DNA from: an uncultured Fibrobacter sp.
GTDB taxonomy: Bacteria > Fibrobacterota > Fibrobacteria > Fibrobacterales > Fibrobacteraceae
DNA: 64,000 nt
Assembly: GCA_946407235.1 (NCBI GenBank)
Contig: CAMJNF010000001.1
Span: 38,849-102,848, forward strand
Reading direction: 5' to 3'
In this document: positions 45,439 to 54,872 of the stretch, one piece after another
Layout: every line of letters starts with the position of its first letter
How positions within the stretch are numbered: position 1 is the first letter of the stretch
Made by a program: the position numbers and the translations under genes
The notes under the pieces: model-generated
Databases searched by the model: none
What the model was told of the DNA's origin: nothing
What the model saw: only the letters and a program-made list of their open reading frames with translations

Positions 45439-46158
45439 TTAGAAACGCGCTTCAATATTGTGCCACACATTACGGCGCACACGCTTTTTGGATAGCATCA
45501 AGTCCGCGGCTTCACTACGGATATCGGATTCCAGATTGTTGCGAATCAAGTCCGTATCGCCATCGAGCTTGCCACCAGTTTCAAGATAAAGACCATAAAC
45601 ATTTTCGGAAATGTTAGAACCATTCGAAATAACTCGACCGGCCCTTACTGACAAAGCGTAACGATTATGCGCAAAAGTGCAACGCACTAAGGTTATATCG
45701 GAGCTTTCATCGATCCAAAGGCCGTAGTAGTTATTGAAGAAATTGACATTTTCAAGCGAACCGCGAGAACGGAAAATCGTATTGCGGAAAGCATTCTCGA
45801 CCGTCAGGCTCTTGATTTCAAAGGGGTGCGCACTCGACATGATGTGGAAACCGTTCCAGTTCGCCACAGAATCTGCACCGCTAAAGACAACAGGCTTGTC
45901 GTTTGTCCCTGCAATTTTAATCGAACCTCGAATCATGAGCTTTGCAAACTCACCCATCAAGACGGTCACCCCAGGTTCAATGACAAGCGTATCCGATTCA
46001 GCAACAACCACTCCTTGTTCGAGCACGTAAGGGCTGTCACTTTCTTTCAAAAGGACCTTGCCGTTTTCAGTCACAGGGAACGGCATGCCTGATGCAAAAA
46101 TCGAACTCGTAAGCGTAATGAGAGTTATAATCGAGGAGCGCATAAAACGGCTTATCAT
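45439..46158 (-). CDS. Exported right-handed parallel beta-helix protein
   Basis: Signal peptide; VLEQGVVVAESDTLVIEPGVTVLMGEFAKLMIRGSIKIAGTNDKPVVFSG... Confidence 0.65.
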   Translation of the reverse strand: MISRFMRSSIITLITLTSSIFASGMPFPVTENGKVLLKESDSPYVLEQGVVVAESDTLVIEPGVTVLMGEFAKLMIRGSIKIAGTNDKPVVFSGADSVANWNGFHIMSSAHPFEIKSLTVENAFRNTIFRSRGSLENVNFFNNYYGLWIDESSDITLVRCTFAHNRYALSVRAGRVISNGSNISENVYGLYLETGGKLDGDTDLIRNNLESDIRSEAADLMLSKKRVRRNVWHNIEARF

Positions 46159-46985
46159 TGAACGTTCCTCAAGACGATTTTCTGATTAACGTTCATGCTC
46201 GGGAGCGTATCACCTGCAACAAGGTCGCATATATCAAGAACGGCCACAACATTCATTTCGGCCGACGAAATGGTTCCATGGGTCACGTCAAAAAAGACCA
46301 TACCATCGCCAACGACATAGTCATTGCTTTTCAACTGCAAATTGGATGTTGTATCAGGAAGTTCCAAATACTTCATGCCCATATGAATTTTGGCCATACG
46401 CACGCCATCTTGCAAAAACACATCCTGCAATGTGAATGTTTTGTAGACAGTGGTTGTGCTGTTGCCCTTGCCGAAAATCGGCATCTGCCGTTCCCAGGAT
46501 TCACCGAGCTTAACAGGCTTTTCTGGCAAAAGTGGCTGGGCCTTGAGGAAAAGCGGAATCAAATTCAATTCATCTTCTGAAGGTTTATCCAAAGCATTTT
46601 CGATAGTCGGATCCGTGATAATGCCATCGTGATTCAACTTGAACTGGAAATTCTGAATGGACAAGTACTTTTCGATGTTACGGAATTCGTCAACAGAGCG
46701 CTTATCACTTGAGTAATCGACGGAATCGATTTTCATTTCGAAACGGCCAGAACCATCATCGTAAGACATGAGGAGGCTCATCGTGCTACGGACGCTCACG
46801 TGCGTTCGCATAGATTCAGGAACAGAATTCGAATCCCCCGGGAAGCTCGCGTTCAGCGTCGATTCAAGGATGAACGACTGCGGAGCGACGGTCTGCGTGT
46901 TAAAAGAAAGATGAATTTCGTTCCGTTCGCAGGAACAGAGGCACAGTAAAGCAATAGAGAGAGCACTAAACTTTATAAAATTCAT
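46155..46985 (-). CDS. Lipoprotein of unknown function (DUF6263-like by appearance)
   Basis: Lipobox LCLCSCERNE; beta-rich; LGESWERQMPI. Confidence 0.55.
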   Translation of the reverse strand: MNFIKFSALSIALLCLCSCERNEIHLSFNTQTVAPQSFILESTLNASFPGDSNSVPESMRTHVSVRSTMSLLMSYDDGSGRFEMKIDSVDYSSDKRSVDEFRNIEKYLSIQNFQFKLNHDGIITDPTIENALDKPSEDELNLIPLFLKAQPLLPEKPVKLGESWERQMPIFGKGNSTTTVYKTFTLQDVFLQDGVRMAKIHMGMKYLELPDTTSNLQLKSNDYVVGDGMVFFDVTHGTISSAEMNVVAVLDICDLVAGDTLPSMNVNQKIVLRNVQ

Positions 46986-47001
46986 GCAATGAATATAGTA
47001 A

Positions 47002-47075
47002 TAGTTGGCAGATATTAGTTGGCAGAACTTAGCCCGCTGCGCTCTTAGAACTTAGTTGGCAGAACTTAGCATAAT
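47002..47075. repeat. Intergenic direct repeats of agttggcagaacttagc
   Basis: 17-mer exact at ~47017-47033 and ~47054-47070, with a partial copy at ~47003. Confidence 0.75.
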
Positions 47076-47167
47076 TCGGAATTAGGAAATATGAATTAGG
47101 AATCAATTTAGTTTGGCGGCTTCGCCGCGACTATTTTAATTCCGAATTCCGAACTACTAATTAAAAA

Positions 47168-47722
47168 TTACCTATCACCTTTGTTGCCGGAGTCGCCTTT
47201 TTCGAGGCGCATTTGCTGGAAGAATCCTTTGAGGAGGCCAAGGCATTCGTCGGCGAGAACGCCGCCCGAGACTTCTACAGCGCGCTTGAGTGCATTGCCG
47301 GTGATGACATCAATTGTCGTGCCGCAGCCGCCAAAACGGGAATCCGGAGAACCGTAAACAATGCGGGAAACACGGCTATTGAGAATGGCTCCTGCGCACA
47401 TAGGGCATGGTTCGAGCGTCACGTAAAGCGTGCAACCATCCAAGCGCCAGTTGTCGAGCGTACTTGCTGCTGTTCCAATGGCAATAATTTCTGCATGGGC
47501 AGTCGCATCCTTAAGCTGTTCGACTTGATTGTAGCCCTTCCCTATCACGACCCCGTCTTTCACAATCACGCAACCGATGGGGATTTCCTTCATGTCAAAA
47601 GCAATCTGCGCCTGACGAAGCGCCATGCGCATAAATTTTACGTCGTCGGGATTGTCAGACGAGAGACGAGAGACGAGAGACGAGAGCGTTGAAGAATCGT
47701 CTTTGATTTTTACGTTATTCAT
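47168..47722 (-). CDS. tadA: tRNA adenosine(34) deaminase TadA
   Basis: AHAEIIAIGTAA...TLYVTLEPCPMCAGAILNSRVSRIVYG; true start may be an internal Met (47632 or 47626). Confidence 0.92.
   Translation of the reverse strand: MNNVKIKDDSSTLSSLVSRLSSDNPDDVKFMRMALRQAQIAFDMKEIPIGCVIVKDGVVIGKGYNQVEQLKDATAHAEIIAIGTAASTLDNWRLDGCTLYVTLEPCPMCAGAILNSRVSRIVYGSPDSRFGGCGTTIDVITGNALKRAVEVSGGVLADECLGLLKGFFQQMRLEKGDSGNKGDR
47657..47684. repeat. Heptanucleotide microsatellite (agacgag)x4
   Basis: Four exact tandem copies at the 5' end of the tadA ORF. Confidence 0.9.
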
Positions 47723-47730
47723 ACTACAAC

Positions 47731-48033
47731 CTATTCCTTTTTATTGCCGCTTTTACGACGATAAAGCATATACTCAACGTAACCTCGAGGAAACATAAAG
47801 ACAAGCCAAAGCCCCAATGATATAAAGATTCTTCCCAAAACACCACAAGAATTTCTAAAAATATAAAAAACACAACCCAAAATTATCGGCAAGGCAACCA
47901 AACGAATTTTCCATATTTTCGGTTCATTGTATGGATGTTCATTGCATCCCATCAAAATTGGAATTACCAGCCCCGCCACAAAAAAGCAAACAAAAAAAAC
48001 TTCATCAAAATGTAATGTTATAAAATCAGTCAT
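47731..48033 (-). CDS. Small membrane protein of unknown function
   Basis: Hydrophobic helices; internal start MTDFITLHFDEV chosen to avoid overlap. Confidence 0.5.
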   Translation of the reverse strand: MTDFITLHFDEVFFVCFFVAGLVIPILMGCNEHPYNEPKIWKIRLVALPIILGCVFYIFRNSCGVLGRIFISLGLWLVFMFPRGYVEYMLYRRKSGNKKE

Positions 48034-48043
48034 TTTTGCATCA

Positions 48044-48508
48044 CTACCAATTAGACTTATTTGAATTGCTGATTTCTTCAAGATTTTTCAATTTTTGCTC
48101 GTATTCGGCTTGCAATTCAGAAGTATTCTTCCCTTCCCGCTTTTCCTTGCCAATTTTCAAAGCCATATCGAAAAGGTCACCCGCATTATCACTAGCGTCA
48201 CCTGGCGAAACTTCCCAAGGCGGAGCATGTTTTCCAAAAGACCTCCCCAGAAAAACAATTGGAAGCTCTATAAGCCAAACCAATAGCGTAATTCCAAGCC
48301 AGTTAAAGATATTAGGCAAATTTATATAACAGTACGCTTTTTCACCGATAAAGAACTCAAAAAAAAGTATAACTCCAAAAACAGGGAAAGAGCCTAACCA
48401 AACAATCCACTTAAGATTGTCCCGTTCAACAAATTTCTTTGTTTTAAGCAGAAAGGGAAGAAGAATATAAATCAAGTATATCCAAAAAAGCGACCACATA
48501 GTCATCAC
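48044..48508 (-). CDS. Small membrane protein with C-terminal coiled coil
   Basis: Three TM-like segments then charged helix. Confidence 0.55.
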   Translation of the reverse strand: MMTMWSLFWIYLIYILLPFLLKTKKFVERDNLKWIVWLGSFPVFGVILFFEFFIGEKAYCYINLPNIFNWLGITLLVWLIELPIVFLGRSFGKHAPPWEVSPGDASDNAGDLFDMALKIGKEKREGKNTSELQAEYEQKLKNLEEISNSNKSNW

Positions 48509-49515
48509 TTAATTCCGCGGCCGTACGCGCAATACGAATCTTCCTGCATGTAGTCGCCTTCGTGGTAGTAGGCGGCACGGGCACGGCAGCCGCCGCAGCG
48601 ATCGTTGAACTTACACTTGCCACAAGCGCCCTTGTAAGCCTTTGTACGCAACTGCTTGAAGATTTCGGCATTGGCCCAAATTTCATCGAACGGCGTGTCG
48701 TGAACATCGCCCGCTTCTTCCATCATGTAGGCGCAGGGACGCACCTTACCGATCGGGCTTACGATGCAGTAGTCAAGACCAGCAAGGCAACCACGGCTGT
48801 AACGAGTCTTGATGTCCAGCTGATCCGCGATGCGAAGGAACTGCGGAGCGCAAGTCGGCTTTACCGGGATTCCAAGCGTGCGGCTCTTTTCCATAATCTT
48901 GCGGAGGAGTCCTTCGTATTCAGCAACGCGAAGCGCATGACCTTCGATTTCCTTGCCGCGACCGACCGGAATGAGGAAGAAAATCTGGTGATTCACGGCA
49001 CCGATTTCCTTGACCCAGTCCATGATGTCAAAAATTTCGTTCTGGTTCCAGTCCATGATGGTCGTATGGATTTGGAACGGGAGGCCCGCCGCCTTGCAGT
49101 TTTCGATACCCATCAACGTGAGTTCAAAAGCATTCGGGAGACCGCGAAAATCGTTATGACGAGCAGGATCGATGCTATCGACGCTGATACCCATTGCCAT
49201 GGCCCCCGCTTCCTTGAGCTTGAACGCGAGGTCATGCGTGATGAGCGTTCCGTTCGTGCCAAATACCGGACGGAGTCCACGTTCGCGGGCATGAGCCACA
49301 AGTTCTACGATATCCGGGCGCGTCATCGGTTCGCCGCCGCTAAAAATCATGATCTTGAATCCGGCCTTCGCAATCTCGTCAATGAGCTTGAGCGCTTCTG
49401 AAGTCGTAAGTTCTGCAGACTTGTTTTCACCTGCATCCTGATAGCAGTGTTTGCACGTCAAGTTACACTTATTCGTTGTCATCCAAGAGACGATCATGCC
49501 ATAGACCTCATTCAA
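48505..49515 (-). CDS. Radical SAM/SPASM protein of the heme-biosynthesis type (AhbD/NirJ-like)
   Basis: TTNKCNLTCKHCYQDAG (CxxxCxxC), FSGGEPMTRPDI, C-terminal CGKCKFNDRCGGCRARAAYYHEGDYMQEDSYC. Confidence 0.8.
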   Translation of the reverse strand: MNEVYGMIVSWMTTNKCNLTCKHCYQDAGENKSAELTTSEALKLIDEIAKAGFKIMIFSGGEPMTRPDIVELVAHARERGLRPVFGTNGTLITHDLAFKLKEAGAMAMGISVDSIDPARHNDFRGLPNAFELTLMGIENCKAAGLPFQIHTTIMDWNQNEIFDIMDWVKEIGAVNHQIFFLIPVGRGKEIEGHALRVAEYEGLLRKIMEKSRTLGIPVKPTCAPQFLRIADQLDIKTRYSRGCLAGLDYCIVSPIGKVRPCAYMMEEAGDVHDTPFDEIWANAEIFKQLRTKAYKGACGKCKFNDRCGGCRARAAYYHEGDYMQEDSYCAYGRGIK

Positions 49516-49683
49516 TAAAATACTTTAAAAAAAATAGTTTTTTCAAAGAACAACGGCATCCAATAAGGGTATCAACGTATGTTTTTCTTTTATAAAAGAT
49601 AGCCATTTAGGAATAAACAAGTTTTTACACAAAAAAAGAGCCCTAAAAAAAAACTATTTAATTTATTTTCTATTTTTTCTTGT

Positions 49684-50337
49684 ATGATAAAAATAACAAT
49701 CTATATTATAATTGCTATAGCATGTCTTTTTTTGTGTCTTTACAAGTCAAATTTTTGGAAAGACCTCGTTTTCTTGTTTAAATCGAACAATCCTAACGTA
49801 GAAGACAAATCTTTTTCTTCATTAAATACAAAGCTACAAAATGCCAACAAGAAAATAATAAACTTGTTATATACAAAGAGCTATGAAGACATTCTACAAA
49901 CCCTATCCCTGCGAGATGCCGAAAATAAAAATATTTTTTCATATACCATTATTTTGACAGCTTTATTATCAGCACTCTTTTTTTTCGGAAAAATTCTATT
50001 CAATCCAAATTACAAAGAAATTTTTTTCGCACTCGTATTTTGCTTATCAATCAGCGTTCTTTGTTTAATTGTTTCAACCATAGCTTATTTCAAAGCTTTA
50101 TCATTCCAATATGAAATTCCAAGGGATATAGCCTCTATTATTGATTATGATTTAAGAACCATAAAAATAAACAGCATCGCAACTAACGCTTCCGGAGCAT
50201 ATAAAAATCTTCTTGCAAATCGCGATAAAGTAAAAACCTGTAAAATAGCAAAGAAATATATGAAGATTTGTTTAATATTCTACTTGTTATTCTCACTTGC
50301 CGTTTTTTTACAGAAACTAGCTCCATTTTTTAAATAG
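49684..50337 (+). CDS. Membrane protein of unknown function, AT-rich gene
   Basis: N-terminal TM, central TM hairpin, C-terminal TM. Confidence 0.6.
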   Translation: MIKITIYIIIAIACLFLCLYKSNFWKDLVFLFKSNNPNVEDKSFSSLNTKLQNANKKIINLLYTKSYEDILQTLSLRDAENKNIFSYTIILTALLSALFFFGKILFNPNYKEIFFALVFCLSISVLCLIVSTIAYFKALSFQYEIPRDIASIIDYDLRTIKINSIATNASGAYKNLLANRDKVKTCKIAKKYMKICLIFYLLFSLAVFLQKLAPFFK

Positions 50338-50355
50338 TTATCAAAAAGGAATCGA

Positions 50356-50508
50356 ATGACAAATTCACCCAAAAAACAAGTAATCGGACCAGAACCTCCA
50401 CCACCAATAAATGAATTCAAAATAAGAAACGATTCAGCTGTACAGAGAAACTTTTCAAAAAATTGTTTCGATCAAAAGCAACCGCAACAAAACAAAAAAA
50501 ATAAATAA
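50356..50508 (+). CDS. 50-aa Pro/Gln/Lys-rich small protein MTNSPKKQVIGPEPPPPINEFKIRNDSAVQRNFSKNCFDQKQPQQNKKNK
   Basis: ATG preceded by aaaaagga, 18 nt after the upstream stop, followed by a terminator; shorter than the ORF-track cutoff. Confidence 0.45.
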   Translation: MTNSPKKQVIGPEPPPPINEFKIRNDSAVQRNFSKNCFDQKQPQQNKKNK

Positions 50509-50516
50509 TCGTTATA

Positions 50517-50551
50517 GAAAAGAGTCTAGCATAAAGCTAGGCTCTTTTTTA
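50517..50551 (+). terminator. Rho-independent terminator
   Basis: aaaagagtctagcataaagctaggctctttttt, 12/13 stem. Confidence 0.85.
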
Positions 50552-50737
50552 AACGATTCTTTTTGATATCATATTCTTCAAATTCCATTTTCTATCATAA
50601 TATATCCTATTATACCCCTATATAATTACAATTACTATAGCAAAAATACTATCTTAAAATCGAACGATCCAAAAAGGAGATTCCCGCTCAGTGGCGGGAA
50701 TAACAATGCAGGATTAGGAATTACACTGTAGATTTTT

Positions 50738-51988
50738 ATGAATAGAAGAAGAGTTGTTATTACTGGTATGGGTGCGGTGACCCCCGTTGGCAAGTCCGCC
50801 CCTGAACTTTGGAACTCCATCAAGGCAGGCAAGTGCGGCATCGGCCCGATTACATTGTTCGATGCCACGAACTGCCCGGTGAAAATTGCAGCAGAAGTCA
50901 AGGATTTTAAGCCTGAAGAACACGGCATCGACCCGAAGGAAGCCCGCCGCATGGCTCGCTTCACGCAGTTCCTCGTTGCTGCCGCTAACGAAGCGGTCAA
51001 AGACGCAAGCCTCAGCCGTGAAATGCTCGCCGAAGACACGACTGGCATTGTCGCTGGTAACGGTCTTGGCGGCCAGGACGTTGTCGAAGAAACTTACAGC
51101 AAGTACCTCGAAGGTGGCCGCCGCCGCGTCTCGCCGCTTGCCATGCCCGAACTGATTGCAAACGAAGCATGCGCAAACGTCTCCATCGCACTTGGCATCA
51201 CAGGCTCTGCCTGGACGGTCTGCACCGCCTGTGCCTCCGGCACTGACGCCATCGGCGTTGCACTTGATGCCGTCCGCTCGGGACGACTTGACGTCTGCCT
51301 CGCCGGCGGTTCCGAAAGCGCCATCACGGACTACTCCATCAAGAGCTTTGCGGGCATGCACGCGCTTACCGACAAGTTCAACGATGCCCCCGAAAAGGCA
51401 TCCCGCCCGTTTGACAAGGACCGCAGCGGTTTTGTCATGGGTGAAGCTGGCGCCATCCTCGTGCTCGAAGAACTCGAACACGCCAAAGCCCGCGGTGCAA
51501 AGATATACGCCGAAGTTGCCGGCTATGGTTCTTCTGCCGATGCTTACCATATCACAAGCCCGCGCCCGGGTGGAGAAACTTGCGCCAAGGCGATGACCAA
51601 GGCATTGAAAGACGCAGGCATAGCCCCGACGGACGTGGACTACTACAATGCCCACGGCACCTCGACGCACTTAAACGACCTCACCGAAACGCAGATGCTG
51701 AAAATTGCACTCGGCGAACACGCCTACAAGATCAAAGTCTCTAGCACCAAGAGCATGACCGGCCACTGCGTCGGTGCAGCAGGCGTTATCGAAGCGATGA
51801 TCAGCACACTCGCCATCCGCGATTCGTTCTACCCCGCAACAATCAACCTCGACAACCCGGACGCAGAATGCGACCTCGACTACGTGCCGAACAAGGGCAT
51901 CGAAGGAAACATCGATGTTGCTGTGTCTGCCTCACTTGGTTTTGGCGGTCACAACGGCATTGTCGTGCTTAAGAAATACAACGCATAG
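50738..51988 (+). CDS. fabF: Beta-ketoacyl-ACP synthase II
   Basis: RRVVITGMGAVTPVG, CTACASGTDAIG, NAHGTSTHLND, KSMTGHCVGAAGVIE, SLGFGGHNG. Confidence 0.95.
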   Translation: MNRRRVVITGMGAVTPVGKSAPELWNSIKAGKCGIGPITLFDATNCPVKIAAEVKDFKPEEHGIDPKEARRMARFTQFLVAAANEAVKDASLSREMLAEDTTGIVAGNGLGGQDVVEETYSKYLEGGRRRVSPLAMPELIANEACANVSIALGITGSAWTVCTACASGTDAIGVALDAVRSGRLDVCLAGGSESAITDYSIKSFAGMHALTDKFNDAPEKASRPFDKDRSGFVMGEAGAILVLEELEHAKARGAKIYAEVAGYGSSADAYHITSPRPGGETCAKAMTKALKDAGIAPTDVDYYNAHGTSTHLNDLTETQMLKIALGEHAYKIKVSSTKSMTGHCVGAAGVIEAMISTLAIRDSFYPATINLDNPDAECDLDYVPNKGIEGNIDVAVSASLGFGGHNGIVVLKKYNA

Positions 51989-52015
51989 ATTTCTTTACAA
52001 AAGGAAATATAACCG

Positions 52016-52048
52016 AGAATGGCGGACATGAGCCGCCATTTTTTTTGC
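52016..52048 (+). terminator. Terminator after fabF
   Basis: aatggcggacatgagccgccattttttttgc. Confidence 0.85.
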
Positions 52049-52083
52049 TTTTGAGCGAAAAGAGAACTATATTTACATAGATT

Positions 52084-53805
52084 ATGCTAGATAGACGCCA
52101 AAAATTCTTTGCAAGTTTAGTAGCCGTACTGCTGATAGTACTTATTAGCCTTGCTATTGTTGCGGTCCGCGAACAAGGCGTCTACGATTCTGGAATCAAG
52201 CTTAACCATGGTTGGACTCTCATTTACCATGGCGACACGACTCAAATTCAATCCACCGAAACATACGCAATAACCGATAAGGTCGTCCGAGGGGACTCGC
52301 TCATTTTAAGGAGAACTCTTACTAACGAAATCCCCTACAGTCCGGTACTTCGTTTTAAAACCTACCAATCTTTTGTTGAAGTGTTTCGCGATGGGAAAAA
52401 AATCTATTCAAACAGTGAAAGTAATTACAAAGAGCACAAGCTCGTCGGAAGCGGAGTTCATTTCGTCTATCTTGGCATTTCTTTAGTCAAAGGCAAAACA
52501 TTAGAGTTAAAGTTCTACTTTTCAGAAGATGACATATGGAATGTACTCCCCACGTTTGAAGTTCTTCCGTCAAACTATGCCTTTGGTGACTTTTATGCAC
52601 GGCATTCCATAGCATTGGTGATTGGACTTTTCCTCGTGCTTTTCGGCATATTGACGCTCTTCCTCAGCGCAGGAATGATATTCTACAGAATGAAATTTTT
52701 CCAAATCATGATGATTGGATTTTTGTCCATATGTCTAGGTATTTGGACTCTATGCTTTACAAAAGTATTCCAACTGTTCTCGTATGATTTTGCATTCAAC
52801 ACGAGCCTTGAATACTCATGTCTTTACATATCCCCATTGCCCCTTTATTTGCTTTTGCTCCATATGCGTTACAAGCAGATTGGCAAAATCCTTTGGCGAG
52901 GCTTAATCATCGTTGCAAGTATCGGCATACTGATATTTGTGACAACATCTATTCTGAACTACACCGATACCGTACATTTCCCGCAAACACTGTGGGTTTT
53001 CCACGCATACGTCATTTTATGCGTTGTTTACTTATTTGCTGCAGTCATTTCAAAGAAGAGCCTTTTGGATACTCCAACTAAATTTTTAGCAGCAGGCATA
53101 TTCACTTTTGGAGCTTTTTCAATCCTCGAACTCGTCCGTTTTAATGTGATGACACTCTTCCGCTTGGAACATACCATGCTCGGAATAACATGGCTCCCGA
53201 TCGGTACGCTCTCATTTATAATTCTCCTTGTCATGAGTTACATCGTGTACACGTACCGTTTGATGTCTGCCAAAACGGAGAAAGACGTCTTGAAAGAAAT
53301 TGCCTATAGAGATTCACTGACAGGGATTTACAACCGCACCAAATGCCAGCAGATTTTTGATATTCTAGATGCGTCTACAGCTGATTTTGCGATAGTGAGT
53401 ATCGACATGAACGGTCTTAAACTTGTCAATGACCGTTATGGACACCACGAAGGAGACCAACTGATTAAAGCATTCGCGATGTCATTCCATGATGCATTTG
53501 CAGAAATTGGAACGAGCATCCGCATGGGTGGCGATGAGTTTTTAGCCATCATACGCATAGAACATATTGATGAAGTCGAAGTCGCTTTAGCGAAGATGAA
53601 GGTATATCAAGAACGGAATAGCAAGAAATTGCTTACTCCTCTAGAAGCCGCCTATGGTGTCGCCTACAGACATGAATTTTCGAACGGTGCAAATACGAAT
53701 TCCGAAAACGCGGAACTTGCCGATTCAGAAAAAGTGTATCAACTCGCAGACGAACGCATGTACGCCATGAAATCTGTGATGAAATCGACACTCATAAGAA
53801 AATGA
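52084..53805 (+). CDS. Diguanylate cyclase with 7TMR-DISM-like sensor and seven TM helices
   Basis: C-terminal YRDSLTGIYNRTKCQ...IDMNGLKLVNDRYGHHEGDQLI...RMGGDEFLAII. Confidence 0.9.
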   Translation: MLDRRQKFFASLVAVLLIVLISLAIVAVREQGVYDSGIKLNHGWTLIYHGDTTQIQSTETYAITDKVVRGDSLILRRTLTNEIPYSPVLRFKTYQSFVEVFRDGKKIYSNSESNYKEHKLVGSGVHFVYLGISLVKGKTLELKFYFSEDDIWNVLPTFEVLPSNYAFGDFYARHSIALVIGLFLVLFGILTLFLSAGMIFYRMKFFQIMMIGFLSICLGIWTLCFTKVFQLFSYDFAFNTSLEYSCLYISPLPLYLLLLHMRYKQIGKILWRGLIIVASIGILIFVTTSILNYTDTVHFPQTLWVFHAYVILCVVYLFAAVISKKSLLDTPTKFLAAGIFTFGAFSILELVRFNVMTLFRLEHTMLGITWLPIGTLSFIILLVMSYIVYTYRLMSAKTEKDVLKEIAYRDSLTGIYNRTKCQQIFDILDASTADFAIVSIDMNGLKLVNDRYGHHEGDQLIKAFAMSFHDAFAEIGTSIRMGGDEFLAIIRIEHIDEVEVALAKMKVYQERNSKKLLTPLEAAYGVAYRHEFSNGANTNSENAELADSEKVYQLADERMYAMKSVMKSTLIRK

Positions 53806-53891
53806 AAAAATTTTACTTGACATACGTTTGAGGCAATAGGTATATTGACAAGCCGAGTTGTGTAAAAGCAACAGTGAAAAACCTCTCACGT

Positions 53892-54836
53892 ATGAAAAAA
53901 GCAAAGAAATTCCTGCCCTGTATTTTAATAGCGCTCGCGGTAATAACCGCAATAGTCTACGGCCTTAGCCTTACCGAAGATTGCGCACAGCAAGGAATAA
54001 CGAACTATAGCGCACTTGGAATTCCGAAACAAGTAAAATTCAAGCGTCCGGTAAAGGAATACCAAATCGACGGCATGCAAGTTCTCGAAATGGCATCAAC
54101 CGACGAAACCAAGCCTGTAATCCTTTACCTCCACGGTGGCGGTTACAGACAGGGCTTTCAACATTTCCATTGGAAAATGCTTGCCGAACTTTCAAAAGCA
54201 ACTGGTTGCGGCCTGGTGATGCCCGACTACCCTCTTTTGCCGAACCATACTGCAGTTGAAGCTCACGCGCTCGTGCTGAAACTCTACCGCGAATTGACAA
54301 AGCGCATTCCAGCAAGTCGAATCATCATCATGGGAGACAGCGCTGGCGGCGGATTCTCACTTGCGCTTTCAGAAGAAATCAACGATCAATCACTCCCCTC
54401 GCCCATGCATATCATCTTGATTTCTCCCTGGGTCGATATCACTGGCGGCGATGAATCCATTGCTGAATACGACAACTGGCTTCATATCGACGAGCTTCAT
54501 CAATTTGGTCTATCTTGGGCAAACGGCATGGACGCACACCATCCGATGGTGTCGCCGCTTTACGGCAACATGCAAGGGCTCCCGCCCACCGATATTTTCG
54601 TAGGAACCTGGGAAGTATTCTACCCCGACATCGTAAAATGCAGTGAAAAACTCAAGTCCGAGGGCGTAAACGTAACGCTCCACGTCGGAGAAGAACTAGG
54701 GCATGTATACCCGCTTTATCCAGCTCCAGAAGGCGAACAAGCCCGCAAAACCATTGCAGAAATCGTCAACCGCAGCGCAGAAAGAATGCAACAGTTGGTT
54801 TTGAACGAGAAAGCCACACAGAGGATTTGGGAATAA
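53892..54836 (+). CDS. Alpha/beta hydrolase (HSL-type esterase/lipase)
   Basis: YLHGGGYRQGF, GDSAGGGFSLAL; start taken as MKKAKKF. Confidence 0.85.
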   Translation: MKKAKKFLPCILIALAVITAIVYGLSLTEDCAQQGITNYSALGIPKQVKFKRPVKEYQIDGMQVLEMASTDETKPVILYLHGGGYRQGFQHFHWKMLAELSKATGCGLVMPDYPLLPNHTAVEAHALVLKLYRELTKRIPASRIIIMGDSAGGGFSLALSEEINDQSLPSPMHIILISPWVDITGGDESIAEYDNWLHIDELHQFGLSWANGMDAHHPMVSPLYGNMQGLPPTDIFVGTWEVFYPDIVKCSEKLKSEGVNVTLHVGEELGHVYPLYPAPEGEQARKTIAEIVNRSAERMQQLVLNEKATQRIWE

Positions 54837-54872
54837 CTATATTTTCCTCCATAAACAAAAGAAGGAAAAACA

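Noticed and set aside
41306-46985. Complete Zorya anti-phage system
   Set aside because: Only ZorA/ZorB-like architecture is visible; no helicase or nuclease component and the flanking genes are unknown, so the defence label is not supported.
50714-51670. 318-aa minus-strand ORF
   Set aside because: Antisense to fabF; shadow ORF.
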